Positions 1 through 11,635 are shown, counted from the first letter of the stretch. The stretch is DNA of 64,000 bases from Fusarium oxysporum f. sp. lycopersici 4287 (GCF_000149955.1 NC_030995.1:1922001-1986000), one strand, 5' to 3'. Translations and numbers: made by a program. Notes: generated by a model not told the origin, from the letters alone.

Positions 1-1351
1 GAATTAGTGGTACTGGCAAGACGATGGTTCCGCATGGTGATGAAGGATTTCCGGGGCAAATGATCGAAGAGCTCTTCTACACCTTCCAAAATTCGTCATA
101 TTTCATCACTCAACAATTACTTAGCGATGCTTTGGATTATACACGCACTATTACGGAATCCTTTGTTGCGAAAGACGCGGATCTTAGGAAGTTCCGTGGC
201 ACTACATTCGTCGCCAGAGATATAGCGGAAATTGCTATGGCATTGGGTGAAGGTAACAGCATCAACTACTGGGGTACGTCGTACGGCACGGTCCTAGGCC
301 AGGTTCTGGCTAGTATGTTTCCTGGCCGTATTGAACGCATGCTTCTCGATAGCAATCTGCTCGCCGACGACTATGTCAATAACCTCGCGCTCAACAGTAC
401 CAAGGATGCCGAAAAGGCCTTGTATCATTTCTACGACGAGTGCATGGCAGCCAAAAATGATTCATGTCTCTTAGCTAACAAGCTTCCCAAAGGACCAGAT
501 GACTTCCTCAAGGTCCTCAATCATGTCTTCATGGTCTGCACAGGAGTTGGGGGGGGGTTACACAGCACTAAATCACTCTGGCTGACTGGTTCGATTTTAC
601 TCGCTCTCTACGAAGTAAAAGGATACCTTTGGCTGGATGAGCTGATTGTTACAGCTTTGGAGGGCAATCGTTCGATGTGCTCCCAGGAAATTGGTGACTG
701 GGCATCTCCATGGAACCCTCAATCCGATCTTGCCCATCTAGCGATCTGGTGCAGTGACGCAAACGTTCGTGCTGAAACTATTGAGGAAATTAACTCTTTG
801 TACGAAAGCAGTCAGGCTAATAATAACCCTTTCTTCACCCCGGCCCTGCTTCAACGCTCGGCGTGTTTTCATTGGAACACGCACGCAGCTGAGCCGATAA
901 ATCTTACAAGCCTTGAAAGAGTCGAAACAAAGAACCCAATCCTTCTCGTCAACGGTAAATACGATCCGGTGACTCCTTTGGATCATGCCCGGAAGATATC
1001 TGCCCGGTTTCCTGGAAGCCGGGTTGTTGTTCACGAAGGTGTTGGTGTAAGTACAATACCATGTCTTGAACTGATGGTGATACTAACAGAAATTCATAGC
1101 ATTGCTTCGGCGCCCATCCTTCCAGTTGCACTCGAGAAATTGTAGCCAGATATTTCATCGATGGAAAGTTGCCCCCAGCAGAGGCCACCTGCAAGCCGGA
1201 CGTTGATGCCTTTGAGATTGTTGAGATTATACGTGAGGAAAGGGCAAAGGACGCCGGAAATCATAAGATTCCGGTTTTCCTGTGGGTAGTGCTCGGTTTC
1301 TTGGGTTTTATCTGCGTGTGTTTGTTTGTGTGTTTGTATTGTTCGAAATGA
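1..1351 (+). CDS. TAP-like alpha/beta-hydrolase (peptidase S33-type), 5' truncated
   Basis: The gene runs off the left edge of the window; coding sequence is open from base 3 (reading ISGTGKTMVP, like the RGTGKT segment that follows the oxyanion region in this family). The nucleophile elbow G-T-S-Y-G-T lies near base 280 and the C-terminal TAP-like part carries the acid residue in KYDPVTPLDHA and the histidine in HEGVGHC. That histidine codon appears only after removing an intron at 1047-1099 (GTAAGT...TACTAAC...ATAG, 53 nt), so the exons are 1-1046 and 1100-1351. After the domain comes a single hydrophobic helix (FLWVVLGFLGFICVCLFV) and a very short tail, suggesting a membrane-anchored enzyme. 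Relatives are secreted or cell-associated exopeptidases; the substrate here is unknown. Confidence 0.85.
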
Positions 1352-1945
1352 AACAAAGCTCCTGGGCTGATATAAATTAGTAGAACAGTATTAAAAGTAT
1401 ATGACTATTCCTTCTTACAAGATTACCTATTGGATGTTTCTGCGAAAAGAAAAGCTGACTGGTTGCTACTCGCAGCTCAACTCAGATGTTTTTTGATGAT
1501 CTATAACTGGGGATACCGGTGCTGACAAGAAGCGATTGAGAGCCCAAATTAATGCTTATTCCTATATCGTCTCCGCTGCGGTGCCTTAGCCTACCAGCCA
1601 TGAACAAGCCTAAATAGCTATCAGCTGTCCTTATTAATGCTCCTCCAATATGAAGTTGAGGATCGTATCTCAGCTATTGTAGGGTAGGCAGGAGGTAGCT
1701 CTAACTTAGCGTAGTTGATAGATCAGCATCGCCAGATTCTAGAAGGATTAAACTTTGCAAAGTTCCAATTAAATGGAGTCCCAACCCACTCCTTCAACCG
1801 CGCCATAGATCAAAAGAGCAATCACATCCGCAACCATGAAGAATATTGCCGGTATCCGTATCTGACTGCCCGAAGCCCCCCGGTCAATCTCAGATTGCAC
1901 CATTGGCTCAAGTGATGGCGTCGATAAGACATTTCTCGTCTCGCA
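1352..1945. other. Intergenic spacer
   Basis: About 600 bp with no convincing reading frame or RNA gene. It holds the 3' flank of the hydrolase and the distal promoter of the permease downstream. Confidence 0.6.
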
Positions 1946-2091
1946 AGGGGAGGCAAGAAAACCTAGGGACCTTTAGACTGAGTGACAAAAAGATTTCAAG
2001 TAAATTTAGGATAACTAGTATAGATTTAGTAGACCTTAGATGAATATTTTTGGCACCTTGGTCTAATGTTAGAAGTTTTCTTGCCTCCCCT
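1946..2091. mobile_element. MITE-like element, copy 1 (perfect 17-bp inverted ends)
   Basis: The left end AGGGGAGGCAAGAAAAC (1946-1962) is the exact reverse complement of the right end at 2075-2091. The 146-bp interior is AT-rich and non-coding. It shares the blocks CAAAAAGA, GTATAGATTTAGTA and TGGCACCTTGGT with the copy at 3909-4078 read on the other strand. It ends 86 bp before the permease start codon, so it lies in that gene's promoter or leader. No clear target-site duplication is visible. Confidence 0.75.
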
Positions 2092-2177
2092 AGTCTCATA
2101 AAAAGAAGGCTTCTCTTCGCCAAGACCACGATCAACCCTTATCAAACATTCTCATCACCAGATTGGGAGGCGTCAAG

Positions 2178-3900
2178 ATGAGCGTCGACGTTCTTGCTGG
2201 CGGAAAGGCGAACCCGTCAATGGGCGTGGAGACGAGGAACGACAACAACGGCGATCTTGTAACGGCCACCGAGGAGCAGAGCCTTCAGCGCGGTCTGCAT
2301 GAGAGGCATCTTTCTATGCTGGGTATCGCTGGCGCTATTGGCACGGGTCTCTTTCTCGGTCTAGGTCAGTCTGTTCAGACTGGTGGTCCTCTCGGCGCGT
2401 TGCTTGGATATGCGACTGTTGGTCTTGTCGTGTGCGCCGTGCAATTCGCATTGGGAGAAGTCGCTGCGTTATTGCCGGTCACAGGAGCTTTTGTGCGGCA
2501 TGCCGAATTTCTCGTCGATCCCGCCTGGGGGTTCGCAATTGGATGGAATCTGGTTTACGGCAACATTCTGTCGATCCCTTCAGAGATCACGGCCATCTGT
2601 GTGTTGTTCGAGTTCTGGACCGACATCAACCCGTCGCTATGGATCATGATCTTCATCGTCCTGACCACAGTCGTCGGTCTCTGCTTCGTCCGGGTTTTCG
2701 GCGAGGTTGAGTTCTGGTTCGCCCTTCTCAAAATCCTCTTGGTCGTATTCCTCATTATCCTAGGGTTGGTCATCAACTTAGGAGGCGTCCCTGGCACAGA
2801 GCGAATTGGCTTCAGATATTGGAAGGACCCAGGGCCGTTTGTCGAATATATCGCTACGGGAAGTTGGGGCCAGTTCCTTGGATATTGGTCTGTCATGACC
2901 AGCGCTGTGTTCTCCTTCGCGGGCGTGGAATCTATCGCCATGGCCGCTGCCGAAACGCGGAACCCTGCGCGTGCTATCCCTAAGGCTTGCAAGAACGTCT
3001 TCATCCGAATTCTCGTCTTTTACATCTTGGCCATCCTCATTGTTGGTATGCTTGTGAGAAGCGACGACGAGAGACTAAAACGACCAGTCCGGAGCCGCAG
3101 GCAAAGCCCCCTTTGTCATCGCAGCCTCGGCGGCCGGTATCCCAGCGATCCCCTCCGTTGTCAACGCCGTTGTCATAACTTCCGCGTGGTCGGCTTCCAA
3201 TCAGAGTCTTCTCGCCGGTACCCGTGTTCTCTATGGTCTGGCCCTCAAGCGACAGGCGCCTCAGATCTTCCTCCGTACAACCGCGTGGGGTGTGCCTTAC
3301 GTCTGCGTGCTCTTCTTCACTTGCTTCATGTTCCTCAGCTTCATGAGTCTCTCAAATGGAGCTATGACCGTTTTCTGGTGGCTAGTCGACCTGACAGCGG
3401 CGGGAGTGCTGATCTCCTGGGCGTCAATCTTGTTGAATCACATTCGTCTGCGCCTTGCGATGAAAAAGCAAGGAATTCCGGTCGAAAGCCTGCCCTGGCA
3501 CAACTCTTGGACTTGTAAGTGGGAGCCTAAAGTTATAAAAGTTTATCCTAAAGTGATAAATTTTATCCCAAAGTTATAAAAGTTTAGCTAACATCAGAGT
3601 AGTCTACTCTTCTTGCGCCGGTTTGTTCATGACTCTGCTTATCCTCCTCACGGGCGGTTTCCGCGTCTTTACCAGGGGTAACTGGGATCCCGTTGGCTTT
3701 GTATCATCCTACTTGTAAGTTCTTCCGATGCCAGAGAGCAGTTCACACGCTAATGGTATCACAGGGATATCCCTCTTGTTACCGCAGCGTACTTGATTTG
3801 GAAGTTTGTCAAGAAGACCAAGGTCGTGCCGTTAGCAGAGATACCCCTTCAGGATGCTTTCAGAAAGTCGGAGGAGGACCACGAAGTGGTGACCGCTTAG
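2178..3900 (+). pseudogene. Amino-acid permease (APC/YAT family), one frameshift
   Basis: Encodes a 12-helix amino-acid permease of the plasma membrane: an N-terminal RGLHERHLSMLGIAGAIGTG block, the glycine-rich first helix GTGLFLGLG, and AAAETRNPARAIPKA before the sixth helix. I start at ATG 2178. Introns are 3515-3602 (88 nt) and 3715-3764 (50 nt); the stop is TAG at 3898-3900. The frame breaks in the A-run at 3077-3080 in the loop after DDERL; counting three A instead of four joins it to SGAAGKAPFVIAASAAGIP and gives about 527 codons, normal for the family. Everything downstream is otherwise open and conserved, so this is either a very recent null allele or a homopolymer sequencing error. 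The substrate cannot be told from sequence. Confidence 0.8.
3526..3587 (+). repeat. Three tandem ~21-nt units inside a permease intron
   Basis: Units at 3526-3546, 3547-3566 and 3567-3587 follow the pattern CCTAAAGTTATAAAAGTTTAT with a few changes. They fill most of the 88-nt intron, which is longer than the 50-nt intron that follows. Confidence 0.8.
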
Positions 3901-3908
3901 GCATAGGA

Positions 3909-4078
3909 GCCCCAGGGAGCAAGAAATCTTCTGGCGTTAAACCAAGGTGCCAGAAGAACCTAATGTAGGATTTACTAAATCTATACTTAATTATACTAAC
4001 TTTACCTATGTCTTTTTGGCACTTAGGATAAAGTCCCAACACATAGGATAGAAGTCCTAAGTTTCCTTACCTCCCCTT
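3909..4078. mobile_element. MITE-like element, copy 2
   Basis: Begins CCCCAGGGAGCAAGAAATCT and ends with the degenerate reverse complement CCTAAGTTTCCTTACCTCCCC. The interior contains GGTGCCAGAAG, ATCTATAC and a sub-terminal near-palindrome TAGGATAGAAGTCCTA. It starts 8 bp after the permease stop codon, so the gene is bracketed by copies of the same family. Confidence 0.7.
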
Positions 4079-5116
4079 GAGGGGGTAATACTAGCGTATC
4101 ATCTTGTATTAGCAAGCGTTGGAGATAGTAATGGGTATATAAACGTCATTCGATGATGCTCTTGAAGTTCGGGAGCGTGGCTCTCAACATCCTAACCAGC
4201 TGGCACCAGTTCGATCTGCCTCGACACCCAAGGTGCGCTTACCTTCAATTCTCCATCAATGTTTGTGTTTACATTTTATTGTCGCATGGATCTTGAGAAC
4301 GCCGCTGCTAACTCCAGCACTGTGGCCGTGGAGATGAGTTCGTGTCAAGTGTACTGTCTGTGAAAAGGGGGCCCAGGTAGCACTGGAGATACTTTCCTGT
4401 TGAACTATACCCGAGAATAGTCTAAAAAAGAAGTTACAGATATCCAAGCTGGTCTCTGTTGCTTTTTAAAATGTCTTTCCTTGCTAAACCGCTGGTATTA
4501 GTCACTGTGGCCGTCCTTGCCTCGAGCTCTTCATAGAGTTGCAGCCAGGAGGCTCTTCTCGATCATGACTTGGATCTCACTTCTCTAATAAAATTAGATT
4601 AACATTCTTATCTAACATAAATCCTTAAGCCATGTACCAAAGACTGTGAGCATTATGGGGGATTGCTTGTGCGTGATGCTCAAGTTGCAATCGTCCTCCC
4701 CTGACACTTTTATGACACTCGTTGATATCAACACGTTCAAGGACCAAAAGGCCAGTACTACATGGATTCATCATGTTTCAAGAAGCATAGTCTTATTTGA
4801 GACTCTTTTCTTGTTTATTGAGTTGCTAAGAACGATTGTGTACGCTCCTGATCAAAGTGTCTCGGACCCTCATGGACGTGTAACACTCTGACATTGCTTC
4901 GGGAGAGAATTAAAACCAACATGGTAACCGTAGTTTCTATCTCCTCGAGTACTAGAACCTTCGAATTGATCTGTATTCTGGGTGCACCTAGCATGCCAAC
5001 TCTTATCGAGGAGTTACGTGGTTGTCGCCTCATTCAGGGGAACAGCTCAGCATATACAATGGAGGGTTCTCCAGCAACAAAACTTCTGACCTTACAACTA
5101 AGTACCAATAATAATT
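4079..5116. other. Spacer with a truncated signal-peptide-like ORF
   Basis: No recognisable gene. At 4471-4536 a 21-codon ORF starts MSFLAKPLVLVTVAVLASSS, which resembles a secretory signal peptide, and stops at once with TAG. This may be the remnant of a secreted-protein gene or a chance ORF. Two longer ORFs (4646-4891 and 4894-5118, plus) match nothing I recognise. Confidence 0.4.
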
Positions 5117-5205
5117 AGTCTAAAGCTATAATAAATTCTAGACTAAATTCAGCTAATCCTTTCTGTTACCTAGGATAGCCATCCTCAGTTGTCTTGCCTC
5201 CCCTC
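5117..5205. mobile_element. MITE-like element, copy 3 (half copy)
   Basis: Only one end is clear: CCTAGGATAGCCATCCTCAG followed by TTGTCTTGCCTCCCC, matching the right half of copy 2. The other inverted end is missing or too diverged to see. Confidence 0.5.
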
Positions 5206-8200
5206 AGAGGAAGATACAGGATCTCAATTCTCCAAGAGACCTTTCAAACTACATACAATTGAGATTTGGCGTACATGGCAATGATTGAGGCTATGCAAGT
5301 CTTGGGTTTATGTCGTACCACGGCTTCTTCCATGAGCTGAATGTCTGGGAATAGCCTCACACCTCTCCAACGCCTCAGTGTATACTCCTTCAGGGAGCCA
5401 AGATTCACTCGGCCAAATGGATGAACATAGACTCCACGAAACGTATGATCTATTCGGTGTGTCCGTCAAGACAAAGCGACCGGAATTTCCCAGCTCGTGC
5501 TGTCGGAACGCTCGAAGAATGTCACTCGGAAGCATACTTCCCTCCCAACCGCAGATGTCTTTCATCAACCTCCGTTACACTGTTCTCTCCACGATATTCT
5601 TAGAACGGGCTGATTTCTAATGGTACCGACCTCCAGTTGCACTTACAATTCCCTAGCTATTCCCGCGCCCTGGGGGCTCAACTCAACCGCCACTGACAAA
5701 CATCCCCTCCCCCGCAACCACTCCAACGGCAAAACACCAAATTAAGGGGATATTCTAACTTCGTTTCACTTCTCCCGAGAGTTCAGTGGCTCACATCGAA
5801 ACCCTCCAGCCGCTGTCTCTTCAATGCAGAAGGGTTACAACGCGCATAACCAACACGAACCGTCGAACTCTACCAAGAATATCGCGTGAAACACGGCTGA
5901 CATGGTCCGGACGCCCATGTAACAATGACATGATACAGCTCACATGTACAACCTTCAGCCACAGGTTTTGTTGTGTTTTTTTCAGCTTTTGCAAATCCCC
6001 AGCATAGCCTCATAGAAGTTAAGTTAGTAATTAGAGGGCTATGACGATCAATGGCTTGACTCGCGGGCTATGGGAAAACGTGACACGTTCCCCCCTCGCC
6101 TTGGAAACTATCGAGCGATGATAGAGTTTCGGTCCGTAAGCCCAGGTTCACTACACTGTTTCTGGTCTGACAACATCTGTGCGATGTGGCCGAGAACAAG
6201 ATCCGCAGGCGGGTTGGCTTACATGCCATGAGTCGTACAGCGTGGATGAGGAAATTATGATGATCGTGGGTTGGGCTGGGCTGGGCTGGGCTGCGGCTGC
6301 GGCTAAGGCTTAATGTCATCCTGCAGGCCAAGGGAGGCTTTGGGTTTGACGGGAGAGAGGGCTGGATCGTGAAAGATGTAATGGTCGGCGCCATCCGGGG
6401 GAGAGATTATGGCCGCAGGATCTACGATTACAGCTCGGACCGAGTTGAGGAGGAAAGTCAAATTTGAGATTCCAGATGTTGGTGTTTACGAGGGACTACC
6501 TTGGTTGTGTCACTATAGTTGAGCATCTTGTTGCTGTGCACAGCCCATTGTCATATCATGCAGTTGTGAAGGTTACCGGATCTAATCATTCACAACTTAA
6601 GTTGCTTACCAACTTTGGAGATATCATGAGAGGTTGATATCATTCTCTCGCCAGGGGGTTGGCTCGGGTTAATTGACAATAGTGATAATTTAGCACTGCA
6701 AATCACAGCTGAGACGATCCATCATCATCACCAACCAGCCAACGGTAGTGCTACTTAGTGGCAAGTAGACTTGGCATAGTTCAGCGCTTGGCGTGATACT
6801 TGAGTAACAGGTCCAGGTCAGCAGAGTTCATAGACTCGTGCAGGCCACGCTACAGGCGCGTTCCAGTGAATGAATGGCTCTATCTCCCCGAACCCATCAG
6901 CCATCATCTCCGTGGAACCACGGGCCTCTTCTTAACTCTAGTTAGTGTTAGTGCTCGCTGTGCCGCACACCCACTCCCCGAACCATGATCGGCAACCAGC
7001 GCTGAAACCTGCTTCTTCCTCCCCCAAAACGAACCATCAAAAGGGCCAAGCCAAGCCAAGCCAACCTTGAAACTTTCCCGCTTACGTTACGAGATTTAAT
7101 TAAACTTTCTGGGCATTTTAAGCGAAACCTCACTTTCGTGGTGGCATTTTAGCTACTTTAGTCTCTTCCTCTCTTCCCACCGGAAACAACCAAGGGAATG
7201 AGATGTGATCAACATGCGCATTTCTCAAAAGTCGCTATTTGAACTTTGACGTGCAGTTCAAGAGGAAATGCCACGGAGTGGTCCGTGATGTTTCTTTCTC
7301 TTCTGTTTGGGTGCCCAAGCTGGGCATTACTCTACTCGAAACAAGGGCCTGAGACATTTTTTGAGTGTCTTTTGAGGTTTTTTTTTTTTTTTTTTTTTTT
7401 TTTTCTAATTAGATAGCGGTGAGACTGAGGCCAAACAGACTATTGATTTCTTGTCTGTTATTAGTGACTGGGTTGAGATAATGCAATGCAGCAGAGTTCC
7501 ATTTCCGTGCTTGTCTCACGTTGAGTGGTCGGCAGTTTAGTTTAAATGGCCTCTGCGGTGTAAAGTACTTTGTTATCACCAGGGTATCACATAATTCTGT
7601 GCACTTGTCAGTACTTGAATGGCATCAGTTGTCTCTCATATTTCCCTGAATAGCTTCACCACCACTATCACCAACTTCTTGTCTACAGTATGTGAGCAGT
7701 CAAAATACCACCATGTAAGATCGTCTTCACTTTCATCCTTCATCCAATCGCCCCAATAATCGTCTCCTCCTCGTCACGCTACCCTCCTCAAGCCCGCCTC
7801 ACCTTTTCACGTCTGCCCAGCTAATTCGCTACGACCATCTCCACACATCCATTCCAAAACTCATGCCGTTCGCCCTAACTAAACTATCCCTGCTCATTGG
7901 GCGCCACGTTCTCGCCTTGTTTTTTCCCTTCTTTTCTTTTCTTTTTTTCTCGCTCTCGCAAGCGTTGCATCGCTAACGCCCGCCCCACAATGCACGAGTT
8001 CCAGGGATGATTAAGTTGCTTTTTTCTACTTCGGCTCGCATGCAGCTTGAACGGGAGCACCGTAGTGTGATGCGGTAGACTGGGGTCTATAGTATGTGAC
8101 GCTATTCCGAAGCCTTTGTGAGACATCATCATGTTGCTGTGTTAGTCGAGACGGTCAAGTTCACTCACATTCGCATGGCACAGCAAAATTGGGACAGTTT

Positions 8201-9203
8201 GTATGAGTGAGGTATCTTATTGTGTGTGGTCTTTCATTCATAGGATGATCGGCAGATGCATCTCTTTTGTGCGAGGTGCCGTCTATCCCTCAGTAAACGT
8301 ATGGTTGCGCAATATGCGCTGTGGCTATTGAGCCATGTCCCCTTCGCTCTAATCTTTGCTTGAGACCAAGATTCAAGTCCATATGGCTCTTGTCCCATGT
8401 CAACTTCTTTTCCTCCTCTTCTTGTAGAGTCCCCATCCGATCCGTCATGATAAAAATAGTAAAGAGGTATCTCTGATCCAGTTCAAGTGCAAGCCATGGC
8501 CATTCTTCTCGCTTCTATCACAAAAGACAGACGCCTTCCAGAAAGTAGTAGCATAACAAAAACGAGGAGCAAAGGAACAACAGTCATTATCCTCTGGAAT
8601 TCCTGGGCAAACAAACATAAGCTCTTCCTTGGGCCGGTAGAAAAGAACATAAACGAGGATCGGACAAGCAACAACTCCAATCTTTCCGAGTCTTCTTTTC
8701 TGTCTCTGCAGAAATGACAACAAAAAAAGTTCGCCTCCCATAAAAGTCTCGATGCGCCAAACATCATGCTTCTACAACTGATATCTTGCCCATCCTCATA
8801 ATATTCGAAAAGACAAAACTCCTCGCTGTTTAAATAAGTGTTTTGTAGGTGAAATAAAGAAATTTTTGTGACAAAGAAAATAGAAACCGAAACAAGAAAA
8901 TGTTGCTCCAAAAAGGGGGAATACAAGGCCGAAAAGAAGCAATCCCAGACTGTCATTCAATGGGTCGTAAAAAAGTGTTTTTGGTAGGCGTATCCTTGCA
9001 CGGCTTTTGGTAGGTATTGGTTCCATGGAGGTAAGTGTGGCCAAGGGTCGATATTAAAGTCGAGTAATATCCAAGGTGGTATAGAAGAATCAAACAGTGT
9101 CCTAGGTCAGTGGGGTTTGAGGCCTCGGTGACATCTCATCCAGGTGAGGTCGTAGTAATAATAGTGGCCGTTATGTCGAAAGCGAGAGATCATGTCTCAA
9201 GCC
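5206..9203. other. About 4 kb without a supported gene
   Basis: This stretch holds short ORFs with no family signal and several low-complexity tracts, including a (GGGCT)4 run near 6272-6292 and a poly-T run at 7378-7404. The last kilobase or so is probably the 3' UTR and flank of the kinase encoded on the minus strand. The DNA is not strongly AT-biased, so it does not look like a RIP-mutated transposon graveyard. Confidence 0.5.
7378..7404. repeat. Poly-T homopolymer, 27 nt
   Basis: An uninterrupted run of about 27 T in the non-coding flank downstream of the kinase. Confidence 0.9.
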
Positions 9204-10851
9204 TTAGTAACAGCCTTGAAACGTAGGCATGAAGGGGACCTGTTGATGAAAGGGCACATGGTGCTGAAGCATGGGCACTTGTTGAACGTATTTTACCATA
9301 TCCCAGATAGGGAAATATGATTTGGGTTGACAAGGAGCCTGCACAGAGACAGGAACCTGAGCCTGTACTGGCATAGGGACCTGCTGGCAGAGCATGGGCT
9401 GAGGGGGAACGGCCACTGGCACGGGGACGGGCCCAGAGTACTTCTGGGGCACGAATTCCTGGCTGTGGTAGATGAGTTGATGTTCCTTGGGCTCCTCAGG
9501 GTCGAAGGTGTGTGGTGCAAACTCAGGAGGAGTCTGCGGCATCTGGCGTTCCTGTTCAAACTCGTCGTCCAGGTCGTCAATGGTAGAGTCGCTTGATGTG
9601 AGCGAACCCTCATCATCCGAGGAGGCGGGCGACAGTGAGTCGTACTCATAGTCGTCGATGATGGCATCCTCGGAGGAAACGTATTCGGTGATGTGGTTTG
9701 GTGAGGCCGGAGGTGTCGGTAGAGACGACATAGGCGGCACGGTAAACATAGAGCAGGCCATGATCCTGGTTCGGAGCTCAGAGAGAGTGATCCGCTGCTC
9801 GGGGATAGGCTCGAAGATCCGTCCCAAAATGTCGTTCAGTTCATCCGACAATGGGAGGATGGTCTTCAAGAAGTCCTTGGATCCGGCATAGGCACGGTAA
9901 GTAGAGTCCTGGAAGGAAGCTTGTTTCCATGGGTTGCGTCCACAGGTGAGGTTGACGAGGATAACTCCAAGGCTCCAGACATCATTGGGGGCGCAAAGGT
10001 AGTAAGGCTTCCTAGCAGAGGGGTCCAGGCATTCTGAAAAGAGAGAAAGAAAATATGTTAGTTGTCTGTCCCATCCGCGATAACATCAAGATACAAAAGG
10101 GGTGCTTTCAAGGGGAGAGGGAGGGGGAATAGTATGTACCTGGACTCATGTAGAATGTTGAACCGCATCCGTAGTCCTCGGATCGATCATCAGAAGTAGC
10201 AAGACCAAAGTCAGCCAGCTTAACAGTGTCTCCGTGGTCTGTCACCAAGATGTTCTCCGGCTTGAGGTCCCGGTGGTAGATTCCAAGGTTGTGGCAGTGT
10301 TCAACAGCATCCAGGATTTGCAGAAAGATATTCCTTGATAGTTCATCCTTACCAACATATTGACCGCGCTCAGTGATATTCAAGAAGAGATCGCCCTCAG
10401 GGCAGTACTCGAGAATAACATAGATGCAGTCAGGATCATTCACAATCTTGAGCATCTGGACCACGTTGGAGTGTTCCGATGCCTTCCAGTGAAGACGGAT
10501 CTCTCGTTGTTGGTAGGCAAATTGTCTGGATTCCAGAGGGGTTCCATCGGGATTGAACTTGCTCAAGCACTTGACAGCGTATTTACCTCCGGTCTTGAGA
10601 TCGACGGCAAGGTACACGACGCCATAGGCGCCAGTTCCAAGGATGTCAGTAAGCTGGAGAGTGCCCTCAAGCACGCGGCCTAGCCTGGCCTCCGGGGCGA
10701 GAGGGACGCATCGGTTCTGGAAGTGTCGAGAGTGAGGGGCCGCAAATGGTTGTTGAACTGTGCACTTGGGATGATCGAATCCTGGAGAGGGCGGAGGGGT
10801 TTGGTAACCGAATATGGCATGTTGCTGCATGTTATCTGGTTGGTATCTCAC
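9204..10851 (-). CDS. ran1: Ran1/Pat1-like serine/threonine kinase
   Basis: Exons 10851-10140 and 10033-9204 with a 106-nt intron (10034-10139) give 513 aa. Kinase landmarks are in order: P-loop GTGAYGVVY, catalytic lysine in YAVKCLSKF, HRDLKPENIL, DFGLA, and the activation-segment end GSTFYMSPE, which is completed across the splice junction. After the kinase domain come an acidic segment and a Pro/Gln/Val-rich tail (VPVPVAVPPQPM). This matches the family of S. pombe Ran1/Pat1 (negative regulator of meiosis and mating) and yeast Ksp1/Sks1/Vhs1, which link nutrient state to development. The role in this fungus is inferred from homology. Unusually large non-coding flanks surround it, as is common for developmental regulators. 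A second in-frame ATG (codon 8) is an alternative start. Confidence 0.88.
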
Positions 10852-10981
10852 GAAGTAATCCTAGAAACTGGGTTGTATTCTTGAGGTTGAAGTAGATCCT
10901 AGGGCCGGCAGAGATATAATCCAAAACGGCACGGCATACAGCAGCAAGAAAAGTAAAGAGAAGAAAATACTGTGTATTTTC

Positions 10982-11200
10982 CTACGGCCTGTGATGGGAT
11001 CCTGTTCCAAAGTCCAGTCCGGTCCAGTGTAGTCCAAACGGGTCGTTATTAAAAAGTTCCTTGGGGTGTGGTTGGTGGTTGAAGTAGCTTTGAGGTCCCG
11101 ATGGCCGAATCAACGGGTCGAGAAGAGAGATGAGAAGAGTTTGTCGGCCTTCCAGGGGAGATATTGTCGAGTGGGAGGTTGAAGAGTTGTTGTTCGACAA
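10982..11200 (-). promoter_or_regulatory. Candidate 72-codon upstream ORF of the kinase
   Basis: On the same strand as the kinase, a 72-codon ORF (start MSNNNSSTSHSTISPLEG) ends 130 nt before the kinase ATG. If the transcript starts farther upstream, as the long empty flank suggests, this would be a translated upstream ORF able to tune kinase output. There is no homology support. Confidence 0.3.
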
Positions 11201-11588
11201 GAGTAGACCAGAAGGTCACGTCTGCGAGAGAGTGAGAGAGAAGTTGCCGGAAGGAGTGTCGTGAAAGTGGTGATAGAGGTTCCTCAAACTAGATCCAGCC
11301 AAGTTTGGAGATGGGCAGAGACGATAGATAAGTCTCTCTAGCGAACAAGGACAAGGCGAGCGAGACACACACACACCCAAGACCTGACGGTACGTACATG
11401 TTCTAGTCGAGCGAACAGCTTCACTCACTCACACTTGACACATCCACATCCATACACGCCTCGGGCTTGGGATTGCGTTGCGTGGAGCAGGACCCACCGC
11501 CTCAATCATACCCTTGTCCAGTTGGAGAGATTAATGAGCATGGGTATGGCCCTGTCTTGGGTCTTGGCCTTGGCCTCGTTGTGCGGTA

Positions 11589-11635
11589 GCGTTAGCGTTG
11601 CGTTGCGTAGCGTAGCGTTGCGTTGCGTTGCGTTA
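11589..11635. repeat. GCGTT/GCGTA short tandem repeat
   Basis: About nine 5-6 nt units of GCGTT, GCGTA and TAGCGT in a row in the kinase upstream region. Confidence 0.8.

Noticed and set aside
1946..2091. Identification of the inverted-repeat elements as mimp
   Set aside because: The termini share only a loose G-rich/GCAA pattern with the mimp ends I remember; the interior and length differ, so I keep them as an unnamed family.
3044..3085. A possible 34-nt intron (GTGAGA...CTAAAAC...CCAG) in the permease
   Set aside because: It would restore the frame but is shorter than any other intron here and would delete a loop (VRSDDERL) normally present in the family; a one-base homopolymer error or mutation explains the data better.
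5308..5568. 86-codon minus-strand ORF
   Set aside because: No family motif, no splice partners, and an overlapping plus-strand ORF of similar length; judged a chance ORF.
8445..9044. Overlapping minus-strand ORFs downstream of the kinase
   Set aside because: Composition is Phe/Leu/Cys-rich as expected from reading A-rich 3' flank; no homology or start context.
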